A stretch of 64,000 nt of DNA from Ascarosepion bandense (lineage: Eukaryota; Mollusca; Cephalopoda; Sepiida; Sepiidae): NCBI GenBank assembly GCA_037127315.1, contig JBBBDQ010001153.1, positions 4,149,501 to 4,213,500 of the forward strand. The letters are read 5' to 3'. The translations under genes and the position numbers were made by a program. Under the pieces are notes generated by a model. That model had not been told where the DNA came from. It saw only the letters and a list, made by a program, of their open reading frames with translations, and did no database searches. Of the stretch, positions 25,090-36,019 are shown one piece after another. How positions within the stretch are numbered: position 1 is the stretch's first letter; every line of letters starts with the position of its first letter.

Positions 25090-25557
25090 ATGATGGCATT
25101 TTCACCAATACAAAATATGCACAACCATCATGTTGTAAAATTACCTTTTATAACAAATCTAAATACATTTTTAGCAATTTTAAATAAACGTCAATTAAAC
25201 AACTGTGCAATTGCTAAACTGGTGTTGCATAGAAATTATTTTACTTTTTCTTTATTTTGCTTCCTGTGTGTGCCATTTTTCGAAAATTATAAAATAATGT
25301 CAAATTTTCATCATCGAAATTTGACGTCACTTTTTCAGGTAATCATTTCTCTTAATATTATAATTTACCTCTTTGACGCTGAGAGTTTTCAAAAAATAAC
25401 AGTAATATCCGATATTTTGAAAGAGAAAAATTTGTTGCATATACATGTACCAGTAGTAAACCTCAAGTTTCCAAAAGATTTACTTTATATATATTTATAT
25501 ATATATATGAGAAAAATTAAGGCAGACAAGTTATTTCATGGTGAATCGGAAGTGTAG
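25090..25557 (+). CDS. Unrecognised 155-codon open frame, doubtful
   Basis: This ATG-started frame is the longest one not explained by a transposon or simple repeat. It has a hydrophobic stretch around residues 50-65 (FTFSLFCFLCVPFF) and a second around 85-97, then a Lys-rich end that runs into a TA-rich stretch. No domain is recognised and no splice structure or conserved context supports it. In AT-rich DNA of this size about one chance frame of this length is expected, so a chance origin is quite possible. Confidence 0.12.
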   Translation: MMAFSPIQNMHNHHVVKLPFITNLNTFLAILNKRQLNNCAIAKLVLHRNYFTFSLFCFLCVPFFENYKIMSNFHHRNLTSLFQVIISLNIIIYLFDAESFQKITVISDILKEKNLLHIHVPVVNLKFPKDLLYIYLYIYMRKIKADKLFHGESEV

Positions 25558-25686
25558 GTCTATTTCAGGCGAACCATCATCATCTTCCGTCTTTATTTAA
25601 CAAAGGATTTTACACATTTTAGAGAGTTATCCTACCACCTTATGTAGTGGATACTTCTTTGGATTTTTCTATACCCACACTGGATG

Positions 25687-25688
<2 letters not shown>

Positions 25689-25755
<67 letters not shown>
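25689..25755. repeat. (TA)n microsatellite
   Basis: Perfect TA run of about 67 bases. Confidence 0.95.
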
Positions 25756-25758
<3 letters not shown>

Positions 25759-25904
25759 GAACTCTCCCGTCGATTTCAACGTATGAGCGTCTAACTCAGA
25801 CAGTCACACAAAGAATTGTTTAGAGTGGTAAAGGCTTGTGTAGCACCATTCACACTTTTTGGAGCCGCCGATAACAAATAATTCGCCACAGATCGCAGGA
25901 ACAG

Positions 25905-26010
25905 CAGACTTCAGTTATTTAACCCATAACTGGAATTGGAACTCGGCTCACCGATTTCCCTCTCCAAGCCGACATCCACCGCACCACAACGCACATCCGT
26001 CCATAAACGC
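25905..26010 (-). mobile_element. tRNA-like part of a compound 5S-tRNA SINE
   Basis: Read on the minus strand: leader TTTATGGACGGATGTGCGTTG, A-box region TGGTGCGGTGGATGTCGG, B-box region GAGTTCCAATTCCAGTT, then ATGGGTTAAATAAC. Compared with the copy at 11696-11985, about 60 bases are missing between two TTCCAGTT repeats, leaving one of them. It is joined directly, on the same strand, to the 5S-derived segment 26011-26120, which sits on its 5' side. Confidence 0.75.
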
Positions 26011-26120
26011 TTACAGCACCTGGTATTCCCAAGCGGTCACCCATCTAAGTACTGACCAGGCTCAACGTTGCTTAACTTCGTTGATTGGGCGGGAACCGGT
26101 GGATTCAACGTGATATGACC
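26011..26120 (-). repeat. 5S rRNA-derived sequence, nearly full length
   Basis: The minus strand from 26120 to 26011 reads as a 5S rRNA lacking only a few bases at each end. It contains AAGTTAAGCAACGTTGAGC (the box A region of the internal promoter), CTGGTCAGTACTTAGATGGG and GGTGACCGCTTGGGAATACC (the box C region), then AGGTGCTGTAA. The order and spacing follow the animal 5S molecule over about 110 bases with few changes. Its position next to a tRNA-like SINE head suggests it is a SINE part rather than a true 5S gene; a dispersed 5S pseudogene next to a SINE is the alternative. Confidence 0.85.
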
Positions 26121-26140
26121 TATATAAATATATATATAGA

Positions 26141-26432
26141 TGCATGTTTCATTAAATAATGTAGACAAGTTTTGTCGATTTATTTTTATGTAAGTGTTTT
26201 CTTCATATCGTTTGATAAGCTTAATAGCATTATCGTTGAAAGAGGAAAGAAAATCACAATATTGATACATGTTTTCATTTAATCCTTTCTGAGCTTTCGG
26301 CTCACATCAGCTATTATCAAAGATGACAATTGTGGTGGTTGTAATGAGCAGTTTGCGGACGAACGAACAAAAATTTACATAAAATAAATCGACAAAACTT
26401 GTGTATATTATTTAATGAAACATGCATCAATG
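26141..26432. repeat. Hairpin with about 55-bp inverted arms
   Basis: The left arm (26141-26195) reads TGCATGTTTCATTAAATAAT...ACAAGTTTTGTCGATTTATTTT. The right arm (about 26375-26432) reads AAATAAATCGACAAAACTTG...ATTATTTAATGAAACATGCA, its near-exact complement. The loop of about 180 bases holds AGCTTTCGGCTCACA (26293-26307), whose inverted copy lies at 27826-27840, downstream of the Penelope-like RT. The hairpin is therefore likely part of the 5' terminal structure of that element. Confidence 0.8.
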
Positions 26433-26456
26433 AAAAAATGCTGCCTAAATACACAC

Positions 26457-26459
<3 letters not shown>

Positions 26460-26501
<42 letters not shown>
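26460..26501. repeat. (TA)n microsatellite
   Basis: TA run just upstream of the Penelope-like RT fragment. Confidence 0.93.
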
Positions 26502-26505
<4 letters not shown>

Positions 26506-26520
26506 TATACACAAATAGAT

Positions 26521-27625
26521 GGTACTGCGATGGGATCTCCTTTAGGTCCCCTCTTTTCTAATTATTATATGGCAAATCTAGAAAATAAAATAATTAATGA
26601 CAACAATAAACCCTCTATATATGTAAGACACATAGATGACATCTTTGTTTTAGCTAAGAATATCGATCAAATAAAATATCTTAAAAACAAATTTGAAAGT
26701 CACTCCGTCCTCAAATTTACATTAGAACTTAATATTAATAACAAACTCCCATTCCTTGATGTATTCATTGATTCTAGCACACATAAATTTACTACTTCTC
26801 TATATAGGAAACCAACTAGCATAAATTCGTGTCTTAATTATAATAGTGAATGCCCCCAACGATATAAGTTAGCTGTTACAAAAAAGTTACTTCAACGCAC
26901 ATAAATGATATCTTCTTCCAAATCTATATTTTATAAAGAATTACACAACATTAAGCAAACACTAGTCAATTATGGATTTCCTAACTCCGTTATTGATCAA
27001 CAATTTTAAAATGTATCTCAACAAAATTAACAATAGCTCTAACAATAATGATAATATTAATAATAATGGTTTACATCAAAATAAACATAACACTATTAAC
27101 TTATACTATTGCAACCAAATACATAATAATTATAAACAAGATGAAAAAACTCTCAAAAACATAATACGTAGAAATGTTAAACCAGTGGAAAGTAATAACC
27201 AAATTAAACTCATTATATATTATAAAAAGTTTAAAACAATTGACCTCACAGTCTATAATAACCCAACAAGCACTAAACTAAATTCTTTACAAAAAACCAA
27301 TGTAGTGTACCAATTTACATGCCCATTCAGAGATTGCATCTCTGATACTAATCAAAAACCTAGTACAGATATTGATTTTACTACAACTACGCTCTCCTGT
27401 AGACTTACATGTCATCTTTCTGATCAGAGTACTATTAAACAACATTTCTCTGAAAAACATGAACATGTAGGTAATATCAGACAGATTTTGGTAAACAATT
27501 CGGTGATCCTTACTCATACACACAGTAACCTGCAGATATTGGAGGCCATGTACATCAAATTAAATCAACTAACACTCAATAAAATCAACTTTAAAACAGG
27601 AAATAGCATATTACATTGCTTTTGA
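26521..27625 (+). pseudogene. Penelope-like element: RT palm/thumb and GIY-YIG region
   Basis: The first frame (26530-26904) starts with GTAMGSPLGPLFSNYYMANLE, then YVRHIDDIFVL (RT box with DD), FTLELNINNKLPFLDVFID and LYRKPTSINSCLNYNSECP. This is the RT palm and beyond of canonical Penelope-like elements. A stop at 26902 and a frame change separate it from the second frame (26972-27625). That frame has an Asn-rich linker, KTNVVYQFTCPFRDC, TTTTLSCRLTCHLSD, IKQHFSEKHEH and LQILEAMYIK, the layout of the GIY-YIG endonuclease at the C terminus. Where the family has YIG before the TTTTLS stretch, this copy reads DIDF, so the catalytic Tyr and Gly are lost. The N-terminal half of the RT is missing. 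An AT microsatellite abuts the 5' side. Confidence 0.85.
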
Positions 27626-27890
27626 CTACATGGTTTTGTTGTCATTTCGTGCTATGCCGCGGTGTGACATCATAAAACCGCATCGCATAATTAAGAACTG
27701 CGATTATTATTTTTGGTAACTATTGCCGTTGCCAAGCGGAGTTTTATGTCAACACAAAATAAAATCGTCGGTGATGGTGGATTTTATAATATTTCAGTTT
27801 AAACAACCTCTCTGAAGATGACTCATGTGAGCCGAAAGCTTAGAAGAAAACCAATAAATAATTATCCAAATGTTGGAGAATTTTTGTCTT
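27626..27890 (+). repeat. Penelope-like 3' terminal region
   Basis: This follows the C-terminal frame directly. It contains CTGAAGATGACTCATGTGAG and CCGAAAGCT at 27812-27840; the last 15 bases (TGTGAGCCGAAAGCT) are repeated inverted at 26293-26307. It resembles a terminal repeat of a Penelope-like element but the outer boundary is not clear. Confidence 0.5.
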
Positions 27891-28015
27891 TATTTTGAAC
27901 TGAAATTAAAGCAAAAATACGACGTCTAGAACGGCTCATGATTAAACATAATAGACATTCATTGTATCTTATATTTAACGGTATATGTTTGAAAAAAATA
28001 TATATATAATAATTT

Positions 28016-28087
28016 TAAAGGAACAATATTTATAGTGTACATCGAAAGGTTTGTCAGTAGTTAAAATTAATACGAGGGTTGCTAATA

Positions 28088-28125
<38 letters not shown>

Positions 28126-28197
28126 TATTAACAACCCTCGTATTAATTTCAACTACTGACAAACCTATCGATGTACACTATAAATATTGTTGCTTTA
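28016..28197. repeat. Long palindrome around a (TA)n core
   Basis: The arms of about 75 bases (28016-28090 and 28122-28197) are almost perfect complements: AACAATATTTATAGTGTACATCG on the left matches CGATGTACACTATAAATATTGTT on the right. The inner ends are GGGTTGCTAATAGAATA and TATTCTATTAACAACCC. The spacer is a TA run. A MITE-like fold-back element is the simplest reading. Confidence 0.88.
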
Positions 28198-30054
28198 GAG
28201 TTATTATAAGAAATTTAGGCTTCAAATTACTTATTTTCAGGTTAATTATTGGCTATCTGTTTCGGCCGCGTAAAGAATTTCGTTCATTAATGAAATAGAA
28301 GATAACTGAAGCTAAACAATGGAGTGAGGATAAAATAAGCGGGCAGTGATAAAAAATGACGAAAACTTGCTTCCGTAAACCAGGTTTCTCCGGCCTCAGC
28401 GTTAAAATACAGATAGTGCAATGATCAGAGAGATCATACTCTTGAACGGAGTTGTGTTCATCCAGCTCTAAAAAGACCACATGACCTGATTATTAGCTTA
28501 AGATAGCAAAAAAATCTAAGAAAGATTCGTATATTGAGACTTATCATCAACTAATTTCTAGAAACTTATAAACATGAAAAAAATCTAATTTGTTTTTCTT
28601 CTAAAACTGATTTGACGCTTCATCTACTTTTACTTTGTGAAGACCAAAGAATGAACTTTAAGATTTGATATCTGAACTGACTGAAGAATTCGAAGGCGAT
28701 ATCATAACAATATTATCCTTATTTTTCGTTAGAAGTATTGTTTAGTATGAGTCATAGTTGTTAATTTTGACTAGCACATTCTTTTGAAGCTGATTTTTAG
28801 TTGTTTTTATCACAATTTTTACCTCTACCATCGATTTACTACAGGAGAACACTTTTAGTCGCTACTAAAAAATCGGCTCTTGTTGAGACTCGAACGTACG
28901 CCTCTTTTGCGCCAAGGATGCTTGTTTGAGCGTAACAGAATTGAACTACGACTGTTCTATGGTTCTTGAAAGCTCAAAGCAAACTTTCAACCTATCACTT
29001 CTTTCCATAACATCTCTCAGTGACATAATTTAGAAGCCAAACTAAATATGAATGAAAGGAAAATAGTTCAATAAAAAGTCAATAGTTTTATTCCACAAAG
29101 GTTAAGGTGTACCATTTGGCTACTATAGATTTGTATTATTGACGGTTGACTGTTGCTCGAAATTTCGGCTACATAGTTGTTGTTACCTCGTAACCAAGTT
29201 GTTGTAGTTTGTTGGGGTCAGAAATAAAGAAAAAAAGACTGAATAGTGCTAAACAAATATATTAAAAAGACATTAGTACAAACATATACGAATGAGTGAT
29301 TATTAGTCTGAGTTCTAGTCTGACCGTCAGAATGATCTGCTAGAATAGATTCATATCTCACTCTCTCTGCCACTCTATATCTTACTCAGCTTCTACAAAG
29401 CAGAACTGCTACTTATATATATTTTAAACGAGTTCATGTGTCATATGGGTAAATCCTCATAACAATAGTGAAATATGTTTTTCTCCGTAACAAAAAATTT
29501 ATTGTGGGTTTTATCAAAATGAATTACTTTAGTTTTGCGGAGTTTTAATCGAGTATGAACTTAAGGTAGATTTTTGATTTTTTTTTTTACAATAATTTTT
29601 GCACTGTATAAGATCCAAGAGCCGTTCGAGGTAGAGGGCTACAGAGTACGAGATAGAGTTTATGGCGATATTTGCGGAAGATAATGGTTGAACCGTGACT
29701 TGAACAGAATAAAATTGTAGTGATCGAGGAAGGATCCTCTTGGTAGTCGGTTCCATAATGCAGTGTTTCTTGGGAAGAAGATGCTTGAATGAAACCAATA
29801 AAATTCGAAGAAAATGGCAGATGAATCAGTACAGTGTGCGTTGCATGGCGAGAATTAACCGTGAAAGTTAAAACGGGTGAAATGTAGTTCGTCTGAACAT
29901 ATTCCCTGAAAATAGTAATAGGGCTGCGACATTTTGTCTGTGAGAAAGGGATTATAAAGTTGAAAATAATTCGTCATCCAGAGGAACGCAGTTGAAATTA
30001 GCAATCTGTTGCTTCTGCTATATATTTAGAAATTCGTGAAAAAAATGTAATTTG
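28198..30054. other. No supported gene
   Basis: AT-rich sequence without recognisable frames or repeats. Confidence 0.5.
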
Positions 30055-30395
30055 CAACGTAATCGGTCCTGCCCTGGCATATCGCCCATAGTTACTTTTC
30101 CACCGCTGTAACATATCTTCCTTTGCTTTTTCTATAAAAACTTTCGCGTAATTGTTCTTATCAGTTTCCTTTTCAGTAGTTCGACTTCAGATATCTAAGT
30201 GCAGTACTAGGTTGACAGTTCTGTCCCATCATTTGAATGTTTCTTTTAGTAGATGCTATCGTAATTTCTATACTAATAAATTTCTTTTCCAGCAATTTTC
30301 ACTGGTGGAACTCTCTTACGATTTCCGGGTTTCCTGTCATCTACGATCGTCAAAAATTTAAATTCAGTATCAATTTTCATCTTCTATCTCTTTGA
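30055..30395 (+). pseudogene. 3' end of Jockey/CR1-like LINE ORF2, second subfamily
   Basis: Across frames: VIGPALAYRP, CFFYKNFRVIV, STRLTVLSHHLNVSFSRCYRN, FYTNKF, WWNSLTISGFPVIYDRQKFKFSINFH and a final HLLSL-stop at 30393-30395. Motif order and the HLLSL-stop end match the copy at 6981-7355, but the residues differ more (SHHLNVSFSRCYRN in place of SHPFNVKPMKCKR), suggesting another subfamily. Truncated at the 5' end and frameshifted. Confidence 0.55.
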
Positions 30396-32839
30396 ATTGC
30401 AATATTTTATTGTCTTCTCTGTTTCTTTCACCCTCAGTAATGCCTGGCATCTTAGTGTCTCCTATCAATTTACTTGGGATTAAATGAATATAGCAGACTT
30501 TTAGGCAGACAGGTATTACCAGAAAAGTTGTTTTAAAACTTTTAGATAGCCGGGAATATTTAAGGATCTTGAGCAATGACAAACGGGAAGGACATTTTTT
30601 TTTAGATTACCAGCACGAATTCTGACATTATTTTCTGTGAATAGTATCGTTATTAGAATTGTAACGTTATTATGAATTCAAGTGGCAGTATTTGATTGAC
30701 CAGTACGAAAACATTATACAATCATTGGCCAATCAAAGAAGCTTTAATAGGGCTTTATTTCTCATATTCCTCATCCTTCAACGTATCTTTACTCGTATCT
30801 TTCAAAACGACATGGGGCGCAGAAAGTGTTGACTCTGAGACTCTGTGAAAACCTATAACGAAACTATTTATATGGCCATGTATTCATTTTATTCAATAAA
30901 CAGAACTAAATATTTTTTACGCAGTATGAAGATCAGAGAACAATAAAAATGTGATGCTGAAGTTTTTGCAGAGTCGACAGCTGAAATTTATTCATTTCGT
31001 TTCTTAAAAAGATATAATGTTTCTGTCGAAGAATATTTAGCGTCAAACAGTAGGGATACCAGATCGTGTCATCTGACAGAAATACATGAATATTTTATTA
31101 CTTTTGGCTATCACTACTTTTTGCACAATTGTCATAGGTTATCTGAATTCTTAGATAAAGACTTTTCATGATTAAATCGTTTGTTCTAATCTCGATGAAT
31201 TCATCAAATATCAAAATAAGAATCACAAAATCGAAAATGAACAAGTTAATAATATTTGAAATGGCATCACATATTTTGAGCTCACTTTTTTTATTGGGGT
31301 TGTCTTAACCAATTCAGTCATGGAAACTAAATCTCAGTGATTTTCATATATGTCCCTAATGGAAGCAATCGCGCCATAATGTTTATTTAATGTTTAGCTG
31401 TAGTAGAATTAACCTGAATACATAATTTAATAATTTTCAGTATTAATTATAGTCAAGTATTGCTTTGTGTTTCTATTCATTAAAATGTCTGAGATCGATG
31501 CAATTTCTGATCATCGTCAAAATAATTGTGTGAATCAAATAGAAATAGTTACCCTTCGAGAAGACATAAATGCATATCTTAACGCCAAGTCTAATGTGCA
31601 TGTCACGAATGATCTGCAGTTTGTAACGAAACAGTTTTTAGATCTAAGTTGCACTCTACAGCGTTTGTTTTATTAACGCCTGCGTGTCATTGTATGACAT
31701 TTAAAGTATAATTTTATTGAAGCATATTCAGAGATGCGTACAAAGCTGTTTTCCAGCTGAGTAGATGGAGAGGATAAACATATTTAATGGCAGTTTTCAT
31801 GACACGCCAAGCGTAAACAATGGAGTCTTTGCTGCATGAGAAAAAATGAAACTGAAATAGTATTTGTTTCGTAGAGATCAAATTTCATTCAAACCATTCA
31901 ATTCATCCTTGATTATTTTTCAAGGTAAAGTTATACTGACTGGTACAACAAAAAAATCTTCTCTTGCTGATATTGAGTCTCTTCCTTGATCAAGTTATTT
32001 GTCATAAAGTTTTACCTTAAAACTTTCACATCAGTTTTTGTAAAAATTAGTCTTCACATTCAAATCCCCTGTATCCTCTTAATTACTTTCAATAATATAT
32101 GTTTTGTGGAAGATAATAAAATAAATATCTTTGTCCCATGATTATAAAACATCTTACATGTTAGATGTTATCTTGAAAATTAAATACGGTATATTCACCT
32201 TAAAGAAAATATATTTCTGTTTAAAAAACACATCTTCCTTTGAACTGAAATCTTGCACATGTAAAATTAGTGATACACTGACATAGTTATTACTTCAAGG
32301 CTGTCAATAGGTTGTCATTTAAAACTAGTTTCGAAAAACATTTGAACAAAACAAATGAAAATATTATGAAAGCCTAGCATTTGAATGATATTTATATTCC
32401 ATAAGGAAATCCTGTAGCGAAAATAAATACAGGTAAATCGCTAAAAAAAGTGATTGGCAGTCAGGGTAAAAATAGAAGGAAAAATATTCTAAGAAGTGAC
32501 ATTGTATCATATTCGGCTGCATTGAAAACTTAATGGCGCATAATACTTCACAGTTATCGGTATCAGAGAATTCGCTTCACTCAACATTTTATTGTTTTCT
32601 AATTCACTCAACATCTAATTGTTTTCTATACATATTGTGTAAACAACAAGGAGGTTCTAAGGTAAAAAGTAGCTAAAAAGAAACTGATGGCACTATTCAA
32701 AAAGATAAGAAAAGAGGACTTAGAGAAATTAACACTCACTATTATGATGATCTTTTCCCTCTGTTACCTTGACTTAAGGAATTTAAGTGAAGTACTAGAT
32801 TTGCAGATTGGTGTCATCATTTTATTATTGAAATTACGG
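30396..32839. other. No supported gene
   Basis: AT-rich. Inverted CCAAT-like motifs (ATTGGCCAATC) occur near 30723, without other promoter evidence. Confidence 0.45.
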
Positions 32840-32990
32840 GAAGTATCCGTAAATAAAAATGCTAAAAGGTTCTTCCCACGCACCTCTCCCCTGTAAAAAT
32901 CAATTCCACCTTTTTGTTTTACTGTCATCTATGATCTTCAAACTTTTAACTGCAACATCAGTTGTCATATTCTATTTTTTAAATCCTGTT
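32840..32990 (+). pseudogene. Short relic of Jockey/CR1-like LINE 3' end
   Basis: AKRFFPRTSPL is followed after one stop by KSIPPFCF, VIYDLQTFNCN and IS, matching the FFPRTS.LWNSLP..CFP..YNLQ.F..N tail seen at 53251-53590. Only this piece remains. Confidence 0.45.
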
Positions 32991-33159
32991 CATTAACTTA
33001 CTTTTCCATTCATTAAAATTTATTCCATTATTTCAATTTCTTCAAATTTTTTTTACCTTGCGTCTTCGTGCCTTATATATATATATATATAATTTCATCA
33101 CTAATAAGATACAAACAGTTACTAAGTGTGAAAGAGTAAGAAAAAGAAAAAACATTCAT

Positions 33160-33350
33160 GAGCGAGAACAGTAAAGAGATATATAAGAGACAGCAGATAA
33201 CGACTGATATTATTGGTTGAAGGTCAAAATCGACTGGAAAGCAAGAAACTGCAAATGATTTTAAAAAACGAAAAGTGCAAGAAAAGAAACTATAAGCACT
33301 TGCGGTTACACTTCTAGCCAATCCAACTGTACATTGATGAAACATTTTTT
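33160..33350 (-). pseudogene. Short relic of Jockey/CR1-like LINE 3' end
   Basis: On the minus strand one frame reads SVTASAYSFFSCTFRFLKSFA, VSCFPVDFDLQPI and ICCLLYISLL. This resembles FFPRT.RLWNSLP..CFP.DYDLQ with many substitutions. A weaker case than the other copies; chance similarity is not excluded. Confidence 0.35.
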
Positions 33351-33390
33351 GCCAATCTACTACTGCACTTAAACTCATAACGTCTAAGTA

Positions 33391-34933
33391 CTATAGAATA
33401 AAGTTCATCTAAAGAATTACTATGAAAATATTGATGAAAACGTCACAGACGAGCTATTCTACAACAGTGGGAAAGTGACTGAAGTTGCGAAGCCATCTCA
33501 GGATTAATAACATTATCGATTATTGTTTATATTTTATCAAGAATTCCTAAACTTATAGAAGGAGCACTAGACTATATTTGGCAGTAATATTTAAAGTATA
33601 GAAAAACGTAAGATAGATTCTAGAGATAAAGGTTTTTCTAGTATGACACAATGAAGCAACTTTAGTAGCAGACCTAGAAATTTTGATTCAATAAAATATT
33701 TCCATTTTTTGTCCACAGAGAACACTATCCCACGAAGACGCAACGACTCTCGAGGAGGTTATTATCAATCAGGCTGATGAGAGGTAGAAACGTGCTTTTT
33801 AGATAAATAATAGGGAGCAGTTTCATTTGGGTGGTGTGAAGTTAACAAACCATTCCTTACTCCAGTTAACAGTAGGCTGTAGGTAAATTTTTAGATCAGT
33901 TGCCAATTTGTCATTATCTCACCGATCAGACTTACTTTTAAGACAGGAGGAAATAACTGTGTCATAATGACGACAAGAGAAATGTACAGAAATATCAATG
34001 TATTTCACTAATTGAAGTGAACCAATGTAAGTGTGATGGTTAACAATTAACAGTAACAAGAGCCAAGAAGTTGTAGAGAGTTATGATCGGCCATTCTTTG
34101 AATAGAAATTTTACATAAAAAAGAAAGATTCTTTAACCTTAATAACCACGTTAAGTTCAAATCACTTGCTGCTAGGAGACTGGGAAAATTATTCTTTTAA
34201 CAGCTGTTTACTGCTGAGCTGAAAGTTACAAAAAACGAGACCTTTGACAGATGTCCAAGAAAGATTTCTTTCAAGTGCTATCTCCTTTCAGTACGTGCCT
34301 CTCCATATCTATTATATTTTTTGTCCATTGCCTTTACAGTTCATATGAAAAATACTGATTATCTTCAGTCCGCTTTTAAAACCGTAATTTGTCGTTCTCT
34401 TAGACAGGGTTGCTACCGTGTGTAACTGAGTTCAATCTGTTTTGCAATTTATTCCCTCAGCGCTTTCTGATTCCATTCACCTAGCTGTTAAGCATTAGGT
34501 CACTCGCGCCTTTTGTTGCAATAAAACTCAACAGAAACGAGATGAAAGAAATACTAGTAAAACAAGGTAACAAGAATTGACAATTAAACAACTGAACAAT
34601 TCAGACACTGTTTCATGTAAAACTACTAAACTGAGATGTAAGGAATGAATCTCTATTTGAACAACGTCAGCAAATGAAAGCTTCACAGCCTAACCACTGA
34701 CAGTTCTGTTATCGTAAGGTAATTTCTTAAATATAAAAAATACTAATTCAAATCTCGCCACAAATTTATCACTTATTCTCAACCTAAGAGGATGGAATTA
34801 GTACCATAAAAGATGACTATCACTTGAATTTGAACAGTAAGGTGAGCCTGTACTTTTGTCTAGATATCAAACAAAAAATTTACTTGTCCTTCATGTGTAA
34901 GCATATGAGTTCTTTGATAGAATTTTAAAGTTT

Positions 34934-34936
<3 letters not shown>
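33391..34936. other. No supported gene
   Basis: AT-rich sequence, no feature recognised. Confidence 0.5.

Positions 34937-34982
<46 letters not shown>
34937..34982. repeat. (TA)n microsatellite
   Basis: Perfect TA run. Confidence 0.95.
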
Positions 34983-34984
<2 letters not shown>

Positions 34985-35134
34985 CAAACGTTTCTATATA
35001 TGTACACTTGCATTTAAAATAATCTTCTATTGTTTTATTACACGTTACACATATCTGACCAATAAGAATCAGTCTCCAAACAACATTCCAGTTGTTTTTA
35101 AGCCATATTTCCTACATTATTCTTTATTTATTCT

Positions 35135-35138
<4 letters not shown>

Positions 35139-35201
<63 letters not shown>
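35139..35201. repeat. (TA)n microsatellite
   Basis: Perfect TA run, about 160 bases after another one. Confidence 0.95.
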
Positions 35202-35206
<5 letters not shown>

Positions 35207-35330
35207 TAAATTGCAAACGTTGTGTCTGCTTAATTTTAATAATTTTAATTTTTTGACAGATGTTATTAATTTCATTTTCGATGTTCCCAAGTACTTTCAA
35301 TCTACTTCCGAAATCATCTTCAGGTTGTGA
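35202..35330 (-). repeat. Possible terminal fragment of a retroelement
   Basis: The minus strand carries CTGAAGATGATTTCGGAAG followed by TTGAAAG (35294-35323), similar in layout to CTGAAGATGACTCATG...CCGAAAG after the Penelope-like element at 27812-27838. It lies next to a TA run, as those elements do. No coding part is seen nearby. Confidence 0.3.
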
Positions 35331-36019
35331 GTTGTGGTAACAAAAAATAACCGCAAAACTAACTAAGTTTTTAAAAATTACTGTAAATTTTTTGTTCTTG
35401 CTTCGAATGTAACGGTTGACAAATTGCTTAGAGTTCGTTAGAAGTTGAAAATTATACAAAAATGAATTTTTTTATGTTGTAGTATAATGGTCATGCACGT
35501 GTTAAAGCATGAAGAAACTTCTCTTTCTATAAACATTTTAGGACATTACTACAGTATTCATAGCAGATTTTATTAATTGACGGCTTAAGTTTTTTTTAAT
35601 GACTATTGACTCGAGGGTCTGTAGTTTGCTTTTGTTGTTTTCTTTGTGTAGGATAGTTGTGTTATCGATCATTATTTGTTTTATATTGTGAATGTAGACA
35701 AGAATATTGTTCCAAACATCTACAAGTAGAGAATTTGTCACTCCTTGAATGTAAGCTGAGTGATCTGAGGCAATCTGAATGTTTTCCTATTTTATTTTCA
35801 AGTCACCTTTATTCTTAGACTATGTTACAAGTTAATAATTGATATCATACACTCTCAATTTCTTATGCAATCTCATGTAACACAATAGCAGATAGAAAAA
35901 AATCACCATCAATCCTAATACCCTCACAATCCTGGGTTACTAATCCCTAATAAATAATAATGACTGTCAAAAGCGCTATGGCTAAACACTTGATGCCTAC
36001 ATTAAAGATCATTTTCCCT

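Noticed and set aside
28870..28975. Possible tRNA gene on the minus strand (GTAGTTCAATT and ACGTTCGAGTC boxes, T run downstream)
   Set aside because: The T-arm stem around GTTCGAG does not pair, the acceptor ends do not match, and the box spacing is about eight bases longer than a standard tRNA.
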